This document shows, in pieces, positions 6,694 to 13,970 of a DNA stretch of 13,970 nt. The DNA is taken from the NCBI GenBank assembly GCA_018882725.1, contig VERK01000030.1, positions 1-13,970 on the forward strand. Reading direction: 5' to 3'. The position numbers and the translations under genes were made by a program. Below the pieces are notes generated by a model. The model had not been told where the DNA came from. It was given only the letters and a program-made list of their open reading frames with translations, and made no database searches. This stretch comes from Actinomycetota bacterium (GTDB taxonomy: Bacteria > Actinomycetota > Acidimicrobiia > Acidimicrobiales > Ilumatobacteraceae). Position 1 is the first letter of the stretch. Each line of letters begins with the position of its first letter.

Positions 6694-9534
6694 TCACGCC
6701 AGGAGAGGCTTCAGGAAGCGACCGGTGTGGCTCGCCGCCACCTTGGCGATGTCCTCGGGAGTTCCTTCGGCCACCACCGTGCCACCACCGCGACCTCCCT
6801 CGGGCCCGAGATCGATCACCCAGTCGGCGGTCTTGATCACGTCGAGGCTGTGCTCGATCACCAGGACCGTGTTTCCCTGATCGACCAGTCGCGACAACAC
6901 CGTGAGAAGACGACGAACGTCTTCGAAATGCAGACCGGTCGTGGGTTCGTCGAGAAGGTAAATCGTGTGACCAGTGCTGCGTTTGGCCAACTCGGTCGCC
7001 AACTTCACGCGCTGCGCTTCACCACCCGACAACGTGGGCGCCGACTGACCGAGACGAACGTACCCGAGACCCACGTCGACGAGGGTCTGCATGTGTCGAG
7101 CGATGGCCGGTTGATTGGCGAAGAAGTCGACGGCCTCGCTGATCGGCATGTCGAGAACGTCGGCGATGCTCTTGCCCTTGAACGTGATCTCGAGCGTGTC
7201 GCGGTTGTAACGCGCTCCCTTGCATACCTCACACGGAACGTACACATCGGGTAGGAAGTGCATCTCTATCTTGATGGTTCCGTCGCCCGAACAGGCCTCG
7301 CAACGTCCTCCCTGAACATTGAACGAGAACCGACCAGGCTGGTATCCGCGGGTCTTCGCCTCGGCGGTGGTGGCGAAGAGTTTGCGAATTCCGTCGAACA
7401 CCCCGGTGTAGGTCGCCGGGTTCGAGCGCGGGGTACGTCCGATCGGCGACTGATCCATGTCGATCACTTTGTCGAGGTGCTCGATGCCGACGATCTTCTT
7501 GTGCCGACCGGCCGGGTCCTTCGACTTGTAGATCTTCTGCATCAGAACCGGCAGAAGGATGTCGCGCACGAGCGTGCTCTTGCCACTACCCGACACACCG
7601 GTGACGGCCACGAAGCAACCGAGCGGAATCTTCACGTCGATGTTCTGAAGATTGTGTTCACGGGCACCGATGATTTCGACCCAGTTCAAACCCGGTGAGC
7701 GCCTCGAAGACGGCACCGGAATCGATTTCTTTCCGGCCAAGTATTGGCCGGTCAGCGAATCCTTGACCTTCGTGATGCCCTTCACCGGTCCGCTGTACAC
7801 GACTTCCCCACCGTGTTCGCCAGCGCCCGGGCCGATGTCGACGATCCAGTCACTCTCGCGGATGGTTTCTTCGTCGTGTTCGACGACCAGGACCGTGTTG
7901 CCGAGGTCGCGCAGACGAAGCAGCGTGTCGATGAGTCGGCGGTTGTCGCGCTGATGCAGACCGATCGACGGCTCGTCGAGCACGTACAGAGTTCCGACCA
8001 GGCCCGAGCCGATCTGGCTGGCCAGTCGAATGCGCTGAGCTTCGCCGCCAGCCAATGTTCCGGCCGAACGACCGAGAGTCAGGTAATCGAGACCAACGTC
8101 GAGCAAGAAACCGAGGCGGGCGTTGATCTCCTTGACCACTCGCTCAGCAATCATCCGGTCACGATCGGAAAGCGTCAGTTCGGCCAAGAAGCGCGATGAG
8201 TCCCCGATCGGCATTTCGCAGACCTCGGAGATGTTCTTGTCGTTGACGGTCACCGCAAGAGTCGACGGCTTGAGACGCGCGCCGTCGCAGGCCGTACACG
8301 GCACCTCGCGCATGTACCCCTCGTACTGCTCGCGGCTCCAATCGCTCTCGGCGCTCTCGTGACGCCTCTTGATCCACGGGATGACACCCTCGAAGGTCGT
8401 GTTGAACTGGCGTTGACGACCGTAGCGATTCTTGAATTTCACGGTGATGGTTCCGGGCAGGCCGTTCAGCACGATCTTCTGCGCCTTGGCGCTCAACTTG
8501 TTCCAGGGCTTGTCCATGTCGATCTTGTGATCGGTCGCCACCGATTCGAGGATGCGCTGGAAGAAACCGGTGTGAGCGCTCCGCCACGGCGAGATGGCAC
8601 CCTCACTGAGGGCCAGGTCGCCGTCGGGGATCACGAGATCGGCGTCCACTTCGAACGTCGTGCCGAGCCCGTCGCAGGTCTCGCAGGCCCCGAACGGCGA
8701 GTTGAAGGAGAAGTTGCGTGGCGCCGGTTCGTCGAACGACGATCCGCACTTCGGACAAGCCAGGTGTTGCGAGAAGGTCATCTTCTCGTCCTCGCTCTTA
8801 CCGTCGCCCACCAATTCGACCTCGGCCACACCCTCGGCGAGCCGAAGGGCCGTCTCGAGGCTGTCGGTGAGACGACGTTGAATGTTGTCGCGACGCACCA
8901 AGCGGTCGACCACCACCTCGATGGTGTGATTCTCGTAGCGAGCCAGCTTCTTCTCCGACTTCAAGAACTCGTTGATGTCGACGACCTCGTCGTCGATTCG
9001 AGCACGCACGAAGCCTTGACCAGCGATGTCGTTGAGCAAAGTCTCGTACTCGCCCTTGCGACCGCGCACGACCGGGGCCAGCACCTGGAATCGCGTCCCT
9101 TCGGGAAGGGTCATGATGCGGTCGACGATCTGCTGAGGCGTCTGGCGCGCCAACTTGGTGCCGTCTTTCGGGCAGTGCTGCACCCCGATGCGGGCGTACA
9201 GCAGACGCAGGTAGTCGTACACCTCGGTGATCGTGCCCACGGTCGACCGTGGGTTGCGGCTGGCCGACTTCTGATCGATGGAAATGGCCGGCGACAGCCC
9301 TTCGATCACGTCGACGTCGGGCTTGTCCATTTGTCCGAGGAACTGCCGAGCGTAGGCGCTGAGCGACTCGACGTAACGCCGTTGACCCTCGGCGTAGATC
9401 GTGTCGAAGGCGAGCGACGACTTGCCGCTTCCCGACAAGCCGGTGAACACGATCATCTTGTCGCGCGGGAGGTCGACGCTCAGATTCTTGAGATTGTGCT
9501 CGCGAGCACCCCTGACGACCAGCCGATCCGACAC
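6694..9534 (-). CDS. uvrA: Excinuclease ABC subunit A
   Basis: The damage-recognising ATPase of nucleotide excision repair; it acts as a dimer, loads UvrB on DNA and then leaves. 946 residues, the normal length. Two ABC ATPase halves: the first has Walker A GLSGSGKS at 32-39 and signature LAGGEAQRIRLASQIGSG with the YVLDEPSIGLHQRD Walker B; the second has Walker A GVSGSGKST (about 640) and signature LSGGEAQRVKLATEL with LLDEPTTGLH. Zinc-binding CxxC pairs are seen at CPKCGSSF...CETCDG in the first half and CEACSGDG...CEVCKG in the second. The start is GTG at 9534; an out-of-frame ATG at 9545 is not used. No Shine-Dalgarno; TAATGT ends 7 nt upstream. uvrB ends 34 bp before it and uvrC begins 45 bp after it. 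No LexA-box-like dyad is visible upstream. Confidence 0.98.
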   Translation of the reverse strand: MSDRLVVRGAREHNLKNLSVDLPRDKMIVFTGLSGSGKSSLAFDTIYAEGQRRYVESLSAYARQFLGQMDKPDVDVIEGLSPAISIDQKSASRNPRSTVGTITEVYDYLRLLYARIGVQHCPKDGTKLARQTPQQIVDRIMTLPEGTRFQVLAPVVRGRKGEYETLLNDIAGQGFVRARIDDEVVDINEFLKSEKKLARYENHTIEVVVDRLVRRDNIQRRLTDSLETALRLAEGVAEVELVGDGKSEDEKMTFSQHLACPKCGSSFDEPAPRNFSFNSPFGACETCDGLGTTFEVDADLVIPDGDLALSEGAISPWRSAHTGFFQRILESVATDHKIDMDKPWNKLSAKAQKIVLNGLPGTITVKFKNRYGRQRQFNTTFEGVIPWIKRRHESAESDWSREQYEGYMREVPCTACDGARLKPSTLAVTVNDKNISEVCEMPIGDSSRFLAELTLSDRDRMIAERVVKEINARLGFLLDVGLDYLTLGRSAGTLAGGEAQRIRLASQIGSGLVGTLYVLDEPSIGLHQRDNRRLIDTLLRLRDLGNTVLVVEHDEETIRESDWIVDIGPGAGEHGGEVVYSGPVKGITKVKDSLTGQYLAGKKSIPVPSSRRSPGLNWVEIIGAREHNLQNIDVKIPLGCFVAVTGVSGSGKSTLVRDILLPVLMQKIYKSKDPAGRHKKIVGIEHLDKVIDMDQSPIGRTPRSNPATYTGVFDGIRKLFATTAEAKTRGYQPGRFSFNVQGGRCEACSGDGTIKIEMHFLPDVYVPCEVCKGARYNRDTLEITFKGKSIADVLDMPISEAVDFFANQPAIARHMQTLVDVGLGYVRLGQSAPTLSGGEAQRVKLATELAKRSTGHTIYLLDEPTTGLHFEDVRRLLTVLSRLVDQGNTVLVIEHSLDVIKTADWVIDLGPEGGRGGGTVVAEGTPEDIAKVAASHTGRFLKPLLA

Positions 9535-9541
9535 GTCGCCG

Positions 9542-9547
9542 ACATTA
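9542..9547 (-). promoter_or_regulatory. Candidate leaderless promoter -10 of uvrA
   Basis: TAATGT on the minus strand, 7 nt before the GTG start. A -35-like CTGAGA at 9572-9567 (4 of 6 matches to TTGACA, 19-bp spacer) overlaps the uvrB stop codon. It would allow uvrA to be expressed apart from coaE-uvrB. Confidence 0.5.
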
Positions 9548-9568
9548 CCGATCGGACCCGGAACCCTC

Positions 9569-11617
9569 TCAGCCAGCGTCCTTCAACTCGCGGCGCAATT
9601 CGTTGATTTCGTCACGCAGGCGAGCCGCGTACTCGAACTTGAGATCGGCCGCCGCCTCGTGCATCTCGTCCTCGAGCGTCTGGATGAGGCGGGCCAATTC
9701 CTGTTGCGGGAGTGTCTTGAGTTCGCGCTGAACCTTGTCGCGTTCGCGCTGACGTCGGCGGTCCTTGCCCGGAACCGGAGCCGAACCGTCGCCGTCGGGT
9801 CGCAGGATCGACAAGATGTCGCCCACGGCCTTGCGGATCGTCTGCGGATTGATCCCGTGTTCGAGGTTGTACGCGAGTTGCTTCTCTCGACGGCGATTGG
9901 TCTCTTCGATCGCTCGCTGCATCGACGGTGTCACCTGATCGGCGTACATGATCACCTGGCCGTCCACGTTTCGCGCCGCGCGACCGATCATCTGGATGAG
10001 CGACGTCTCCGACCGCAAGAAGCCCTCCTTGTCGGCGTCGAGGATCGCCACCAGACTCACTTCGGGAAGGTCGAGGCCCTCGCGCAGAAGGTTGATACCC
10101 ACCAACACATCGAACTCCCCCAGACGCAACGAGCGGAGAATTTCGATTCGCTGAATGGTGTCGATGTTGCTGTGCAAGTACCGGACGCGCATGCCCTGTT
10201 CGAGCAGGTAGTCGGTCAGGTCTTCGGCCATCTTCTTGGTGAGGGTCGTGACGAGGATGCGGTCACCCATCGTGACGCGCTTTTCCACCTGCTCCATGAG
10301 GTCGTCGATCTGACCCTTGGTGGGTTTCACCACCACCTCCGGGTCGACCAAACCGGTCGGGCGAACGATCTGCTCGACCACCTGCTGGGATTCCTTGAGT
10401 TCGTACGGCCCGGGCGTGGCGGACAGGAAGATGCATTGGTTGACGCGACCCAGCACCTCTTCGAAGCGCAGGGGTCGGTTGTCACGAGCGCTCGGTAGAC
10501 GGAAACCGTGCTCGACGAGCACGTCCTTGCGACTCCGGTCGCCCGCGAACTGGCCGTGCAACTGCGGAACCGCTACGTGGCTCTCGTCGATCACCAACAG
10601 ATAGTCGTCCGGGAAATAGTCGAGCAGTGTGAACGGCGGTTCACCCGGCTGACGTCCGTCGATGTGCATCGAGTAGTTCTCGATTCCGTTGCAATAACCG
10701 ACCTCCTGGATCATCTCGAGGTCGTGTTGAGTACGCATACGGAGACGCTGTGCCTCCAGCAACTTGCCCTCTTTCTCGAAGGTGGCCAGTCGTTCCTGCA
10801 GTTCGGCTTCGATCCCGAGTACGGCCCGGCGCATTCGTTCGTCGCCGGCCACGTAGTGCGTAGCCGGGAACACGATCACTTCGTTGAGATCACGCAGATT
10901 CTCTCCAGTGAGCGGGTCGATCATCGAAAGCCGATCGACGGTGTCGCCGAACATCTCGACGCGAAGCACTGACTCCTCGTAGGCCGGGTGAATTTCGATC
11001 GTGTCTCCCCGCACCCGAAACTTGCCGCGACCCAACGTCATGTCGTTCCGGTCGTACTGAAGATCGACCAGGCGCCTCAGAATGCTGCGCATGTCGTAGT
11101 CGACACCCACGTGCAGCTCAACGAGTTGACCCCGGTATTCATCGGGATCACCCATTCCGTAGATGCACGACACCGACGCGACAACGATGGTGTCGCGACG
11201 GGTGAGCAGCGCGGCGGTGGCCGAGTGTCGCAAGCGATCGATGTCGTCGTTGATGGACGAGTCCTTCTCGATGAAGGTGTCGCTCGACGGGATGTACGCC
11301 TCGGGCTGGTAGTAGTCGTAATAGCTGACGAAATACTCCACTCGATTGTCGGGGAAGAACTCGCGCATTTCCTGCGTCAGCTGCGCGGCCAAGCTTTTGT
11401 TGGGCGCGAGGATCAGAGTGGGGCGTTGTGTTCGCTCGATGGTCCACGCGATGGTCGCGCTCTTGCCCGATCCGGTGATACCGAGCAAGGTCTGGAAGCG
11501 CAATCCTTTCTCGATGCCATCGGCGAGCTTGGCGATCGCGGTCGGCTGATCGCCCGCCGGCTGGAACTCCGACACCACCGCGAACGTCGGCTTACCCGTG
11601 GTGGACGAACCGCTCAT
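9569..11617 (-). CDS. uvrB: Excinuclease ABC subunit B
   Basis: Damage-verifying helicase-like subunit: loaded by UvrA, it inserts a beta-hairpin between the strands and recruits UvrC. 682 residues. Walker A GITGSGKS at 46-53; the Tyr-rich hairpin VSYYDYYQPEAYIP (about 95-110) with IEKDSSINDDIDRLRH; DESH box in LLVIDESHVAVPQLHG; SATPGPYE; the late helicase motifs in LLREGLDLPEVSLVAILDAD and QMIGRAARN. The C-terminal UVR motif (AAADLKFEYAARLRDEI) matches the one in UvrC. Start: the frame is open to 11686, but the ATG at 11617 overlaps the coaE stop as ATGA, and the extension would lie inside coaE without family similarity. GAAGAAG upstream may serve as a ribosome site. Coupled to coaE, and 34 bp before uvrA. 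Confidence 0.98.
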   Translation of the reverse strand: MSGSSTTGKPTFAVVSEFQPAGDQPTAIAKLADGIEKGLRFQTLLGITGSGKSATIAWTIERTQRPTLILAPNKSLAAQLTQEMREFFPDNRVEYFVSYYDYYQPEAYIPSSDTFIEKDSSINDDIDRLRHSATAALLTRRDTIVVASVSCIYGMGDPDEYRGQLVELHVGVDYDMRSILRRLVDLQYDRNDMTLGRGKFRVRGDTIEIHPAYEESVLRVEMFGDTVDRLSMIDPLTGENLRDLNEVIVFPATHYVAGDERMRRAVLGIEAELQERLATFEKEGKLLEAQRLRMRTQHDLEMIQEVGYCNGIENYSMHIDGRQPGEPPFTLLDYFPDDYLLVIDESHVAVPQLHGQFAGDRSRKDVLVEHGFRLPSARDNRPLRFEEVLGRVNQCIFLSATPGPYELKESQQVVEQIVRPTGLVDPEVVVKPTKGQIDDLMEQVEKRVTMGDRILVTTLTKKMAEDLTDYLLEQGMRVRYLHSNIDTIQRIEILRSLRLGEFDVLVGINLLREGLDLPEVSLVAILDADKEGFLRSETSLIQMIGRAARNVDGQVIMYADQVTPSMQRAIEETNRRREKQLAYNLEHGINPQTIRKAVGDILSILRPDGDGSAPVPGKDRRRQRERDKVQRELKTLPQQELARLIQTLEDEMHEAAADLKFEYAARLRDEINELRRELKDAG

Positions 11618-12252
11618 GTCGACTTCTTCGGGCGTGGAGGCTCGTAGTCGGGTGGCAACTGCGGCAACGACGTGAGCCACGACCACAAGCGGTCGATCTG
11701 GACCTCGAGCGACGTGCGGTCACCGCTGTTGTCGACCACGAAGTCGGCCCCTTTCAGCCGCTCGTCCCGTGAGGCCTGGCGAGCGATCCGAGCCCGAGCA
11801 TCGTCGTCGGAGAAGCCGCGATGAGCGACGAGGCGCGCCACTTGAGTCTCGACCGGGACGTCGACCACGATCTTTCCCTGTAGTCCTTCGCGCGGGTTCT
11901 CGGTGAGGAGCGGAATGTCGAGAACCACCACGTTGTTCGTGGTGCGTTGAGCGAGGATCCGATCGTTCATCTCCTTGCCGACGGCTGGGTGCACGATCGC
12001 GTTAATCTTCTTCAGTGAGTCCGGGTCGGAGAACACGATCTGTGCGACGGCCGGGCGATCGAGCTCGCCGTTGGCGTCGATCACCTGATCGCCGAAAGCC
12101 TCCGCCAATGCGTTCAGTACCGGTGAACCCGGACGTTGCACGTCGCGCACGATCTGGTCGGCGTCGACGATGATCGCTCCGCGGGCCGCCAGCATTTCCG
12201 ACACCGTGGTCTTGCCCGAACCGATACCGCCCGTGAGGCCGACGAGGATCAT
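11614..12252 (-). CDS. coaE: Dephospho-CoA kinase
   Basis: Phosphorylates the 3'-hydroxyl of dephospho-CoA, the last step of CoA synthesis, in the cytoplasm. 212 residues, close to the family norm. P-loop GLTGGIGSGKTT at 5-16, then IIVDADQIVRDVQRPG with the substrate-contacting Asp, the IVHPAVGKEM segment, VVVLDIPLLTE, and the lid region RIARQASRDERLKGADFVVDNSG. Start: the frame is open to 12411, which would run into the divergent response-regulator gene; the ATG at 12252 immediately precedes the P-loop strand, as in the family. No Shine-Dalgarno; TAGCGT ends 7 nt upstream. The stop overlaps the uvrB ATG by 4 bp. The neighbourhood rpsA-coaE-uvrB is typical of Actinobacteria, except that here a response regulator lies between rpsA and coaE. 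Confidence 0.96.
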   Translation of the reverse strand: MILVGLTGGIGSGKTTVSEMLAARGAIIVDADQIVRDVQRPGSPVLNALAEAFGDQVIDANGELDRPAVAQIVFSDPDSLKKINAIVHPAVGKEMNDRILAQRTTNNVVVLDIPLLTENPREGLQGKIVVDVPVETQVARLVAHRGFSDDDARARIARQASRDERLKGADFVVDNSGDRTSLEVQIDRLWSWLTSLPQLPPDYEPPRPKKST

Positions 12253-12259
12253 GGGCGAG

Positions 12260-12265
12260 ACGCTA
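12260..12265 (-). promoter_or_regulatory. Candidate leaderless promoter -10 of coaE-uvrB
   Basis: TAGCGT on the minus strand, 7 nt before the coaE ATG at 12252. The same hexamer precedes rapZ. No good -35 is visible. Being the first promoter of the minus-strand block, it would also drive uvrB. Confidence 0.5.
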
Positions 12266-12268
12266 TTG

Positions 12269-12282
12269 CCCCGTGACCGGGG
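12269..12282. promoter_or_regulatory. Dyad between the coaE and response-regulator promoters
   Basis: A perfect 5-bp inverted repeat (CCCCG / CGGGG) around a 4-nt centre, midway between the two divergent -10 elements and overlapping the -35-like GTGACC of the response regulator. It is a possible operator, for instance for autoregulation, but short GC-only dyads arise by chance in such DNA. Confidence 0.3.
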
Positions 12283-12302
12283 TGGACGGGCGGCACTACG
12301 GT
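12273..12302 (+). promoter_or_regulatory. Candidate promoter of the response regulator gene
   Basis: -10 TACGGT at 12297-12302 and a -35-like GTGACC at 12273-12278 (4 of 6 matches to TTGACA), spacer 18 bp. The predicted start near 12309 gives a leader of about 8 nt before the ATG at 12317. GGGGA at 12308-12312 is a possible ribosome site. Unlike the other genes, the -10 is 14 nt from the start codon. Confidence 0.45.
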
Positions 12303-12316
12303 GATCCGGGGAAATC

Positions 12317-12967
12317 ATGTCCGAGACCGCCTCGCCTCGCTCGATCGACATCGTCCTGGTCGACGACCATTCGATCTTTCGCACCGCCTTGCGACGCGTT
12401 CTCGAGGACACCGGCCACCGAGTCGTGGGCGAAGCGGCGAACGGAGCGGACGGGGTCGATCTGGCTCTACGTCATCGAACGGCCATCGTCGTGATGGACG
12501 TCTCGATGCCTGTCGTCGACGGCATCGAGGCGACACGTTCGATCGTCGCGGCCGACTCACGCATGAAAGTGCTCGTCCTCACGATGCATTCCGAACGACG
12601 AGTGCTGGAAGATGCGCTGCGGGTGGGTGCGCGTGGCTACTGCACCAAGTCATCGACCACCGATGAATTGGTGTCCTTGATCGGACGGGTGGCGGCCGGA
12701 GACGTGGCGATCTCAGCCGACATGACCAACCGCGATGTGCCCGTGCGGGACGACGACGATCGCACCAGCCCATTGTCGGAGCGTGAAGTCGAAGTTCTCG
12801 CCCTCGTGGCCCGAGGCCTCGACAACACCGACATCGCAGAGGCGCTCTACATCAGCGCGCGCACGGTGAAGAATCACCTGGCGTCGATCTATTCGAAACT
12901 CGATGTCGACGACAAGACCAAGGCGCTCGTCAGAGCCCTTCGACTCGGAATCGTCGAGATCGAGTGA
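12317..12967 (+). CDS. NarL/FixJ-type (LuxR HTH) response regulator, orphan
   Basis: 216 residues. N-terminal receiver domain: acidic pair Asp16-Asp17 in VLVDDHSIFR, phosphoacceptor Asp61 in VVMDVSMPVVDG, switch Thr89 in VLTMHSE, conserved Lys111 in GYCTKSS; all key residues are present, so phosphorylation is expected. After an acidic linker (RDDDDR, about 144-149) comes the C-terminal LuxR/GerE helix-turn-helix (LSEREVEVLALVARGLDNTDI ... SARTVKNHLASIYSKL). No histidine kinase gene is in the window, so partner and targets are unknown. It is divergent from coaE (64 bp between starts) and ends 3 bp from the end of the convergent rpsA. Its position inside an otherwise conserved minus-strand block suggests insertion, and a dyad in the shared promoter region makes autoregulation or control of coaE-uvrB possible but unproven. 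Confidence 0.94.
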   Translation: MSETASPRSIDIVLVDDHSIFRTALRRVLEDTGHRVVGEAANGADGVDLALRHRTAIVVMDVSMPVVDGIEATRSIVAADSRMKVLVLTMHSERRVLEDALRVGARGYCTKSSTTDELVSLIGRVAAGDVAISADMTNRDVPVRDDDDRTSPLSEREVEVLALVARGLDNTDIAEALYISARTVKNHLASIYSKLDVDDKTKALVRALRLGIVEIE

Positions 12968-12970
12968 CGA

Positions 12971-13970
12971 TCAGGCTTCGGGCGGGTTCGGGTTCTCGCC
13001 CGGATTGTCGCCGTAGTACTCGGCCCAGGTGGCCTCGCGCGACGCATCGTCGGCACCGGCGGTCCAGTTGCCGTGTTCGTCGACTTCGAAGTGCTTGCGG
13101 TACTCCTCGGCCAACTCGCCACCCTCAGCCGCCTGCTTGATGCTCAGGCTGATGCGGCGACGCGCGAGATCGAGATCGATGATCTTGACCCACAACTCCT
13201 CGCCCGGAGTGACGACCTGCTCGGGAGCGTCGACGTGCTGGGTGCTCATCTCGGAGATGTGCACGAGGCCTTCGATCCCCTCTCCCACCTGCACGAAGCT
13301 GCCGAACGGAACGAGCTTGGTGACGCGGCCGTACACCAACTGGCCGACCTCGTGCGACGACGCGAATACTTCCCACGGGTCCTTCTGCGTCTGCTTGCGC
13401 GACAGGCTGATGCGCTCACGGTCGTAGTCGATGTCGAGAACCTTCACGGTGACCTTGTCGCCAACGGCCACTTCGGAGCCCGGATGGTCGACATGGTTCC
13501 ACGACAATTCGCTCACGTGGATGAGGCCATCCATGCCGCCGAGATCGACGAAGGCACCGAATGCCACCACGCTCGACACGACGCCTTCGCGAACGTCGCC
13601 GACCTTGAGGTTGGAGAGGAAGCCATCGCGGGCTTCCTTCTGGGTCTCTTCGAGGTACGCACGGCGCGACAGCACGACGTTGTTGCGGTTCTTGTCGAGT
13701 TCGATGATCTTGGCCTGCAGGACCTTGCCCACGTAGGGCTGAAGGTCGCGAACGCGACGAAGCTCGACGAGTGACGCCGGAAGGAAGCCGCGCAGACCGA
13801 TGTCGACGATGAGACCACCCTTGACGACCTCGATCACGAGGCCTTCGACCATCTCATCGGCTTCCTTCTTCTTTTCGATGTTGCCCCACGCACGCTCGTA
13901 CTGCGCGCGCTTCTTCGACAAGATGAGGCGGCCTTCCTTGTCTTCCTTCTGGAGGACCAGGGCTTCGACC
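12971..13970 (-). CDS. rpsA: 30S ribosomal protein S1 (N-terminal part outside window)
   Basis: RNA-binding protein of the small ribosomal subunit that helps mRNA recruitment. The frame runs through the right window edge: upstream of the TTG codon at 13921 it still reads EALVLQKEDKEGRLILSKKR, a normal S1 sequence, so that TTG is not the start. 332 residues are visible. They hold the end of S1 domain 1, domain 2 (EGLVIEVVKGGLIVDIGLRG ... KNRNNVVLSRR), domain 3 (REGVVSSVVAFGAFVDLGG ... ERISLSRKQ) and domain 4 (YGRVTKLVPFGSFVQVGEG ... RRISLSIKQ), then an acidic tail ending NPNPPEA. A four-domain S1 with a short acidic tail is usual in Actinobacteria. The stop is 3 bp from the convergent response-regulator stop, with no terminator hairpin between them. 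Confidence 0.97.
   Translation of the reverse strand, partial: VEALVLQKEDKEGRLILSKKRAQYERAWGNIEKKKEADEMVEGLVIEVVKGGLIVDIGLRGFLPASLVELRRVRDLQPYVGKVLQAKIIELDKNRNNVVLSRRAYLEETQKEARDGFLSNLKVGDVREGVVSSVVAFGAFVDLGGMDGLIHVSELSWNHVDHPGSEVAVGDKVTVKVLDIDYDRERISLSRKQTQKDPWEVFASSHEVGQLVYGRVTKLVPFGSFVQVGEGIEGLVHISEMSTQHVDAPEQVVTPGEELWVKIIDLDLARRRISLSIKQAAEGGELAEEYRKHFEVDEHGNWTAGADDASREATWAEYYGDNPGENPNPPEA

Noticed and set aside
9545..9545. ATG at 9545 as the uvrA start
   Set aside because: It is out of frame with uvrA; the in-frame GTG at 9534 is followed directly by the conserved N-terminus.
11618..11686. Longer N-terminus for uvrB
   Set aside because: It lies inside coaE and is not UvrB-like; the ATGA overlap at 11617-11614 gives a standard coupled start.
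12253..12411. Longer N-terminus for coaE
   Set aside because: It would overlap the divergent response regulator and its promoter; the P-loop strand begins right at the ATG at 12252.
13919..13921. TTG at 13921 as the rpsA start
   Set aside because: The same frame continues upstream to the window edge with a typical S1 sequence, so the gene is simply cut by the window.
1..13970. Mobile element, CRISPR, defence island, tRNA or biosynthetic cluster
   Set aside because: No transposase, integrase, repeat-spacer array, tRNA-like fold or clustered accessory enzymes were seen; nearly all the DNA is accounted for by housekeeping genes.

Overview
This window is an ordinary high-GC actinobacterial chromosome segment. 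It is not a mobile or accessory region: I see no tRNA, rRNA, CRISPR, insertion sequence, phage gene or toxin-antitoxin pair. The ribosomal protein S1 sequence, the RapZ P-loop with Arg in place of Lys, an F420-type luciferase-like oxidoreductase and the gene order rpsA-coaE-uvrB-uvrA-uvrC-rapZ-gap-pgk all point to Actinobacteria. An early-branching, less-studied lineage such as Acidimicrobiia is my guess from sequence feel, not something shown.

Layout from left to right. Positions 1-3810 carry, on the minus strand, pgk (3' end outside the window), gap, rapZ and a class I SAM-dependent methyltransferase gene. Positions 3855-4778 carry a plus-strand F420-type luciferase-like oxidoreductase. Positions 4759-12252 carry, on the minus strand, uvrC, uvrA, uvrB and coaE, that is, the whole UvrABC excision-repair machine plus the last enzyme of CoA synthesis. 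Positions 12317-12967 carry a plus-strand orphan NarL/LuxR-type response regulator. Positions 12971-13970 carry the C-terminal part of rpsA on the minus strand, running off the window. No gap between genes exceeds about 85 bases, so there is no long empty stretch.

Transcription order on the minus strand is rpsA, coaE, uvrB, uvrA, uvrC, then methyltransferase, rapZ, gap, pgk. gap/pgk and coaE/uvrB overlap by 4 bp (GTGA and ATGA), indicating translational coupling. The two plus-strand genes sit as islands in this conserved run, each divergent from one neighbour and convergent with the other.

The most interesting signal is regulatory. Six of the eight start codons that are not coupled to an upstream stop codon have a TANNNT (-10 type) hexamer ending 6-8 nt before the start codon and no usable Shine-Dalgarno sequence: methyltransferase, oxidoreductase, rapZ, uvrC, uvrA and coaE. 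This is the signature of leaderless mRNAs and suggests that nearly every gene here has its own promoter. gap, with a good Shine-Dalgarno and a leader hairpin, is the clear exception. Other points: yvcK and whiA, which usually lie between rapZ and gap in Actinobacteria, are absent; an 18-bp tandem repeat and hairpin separate uvrA from uvrC; and two divergent promoter pairs overlap closely. I found no convincing undescribed enzymatic or defence system.
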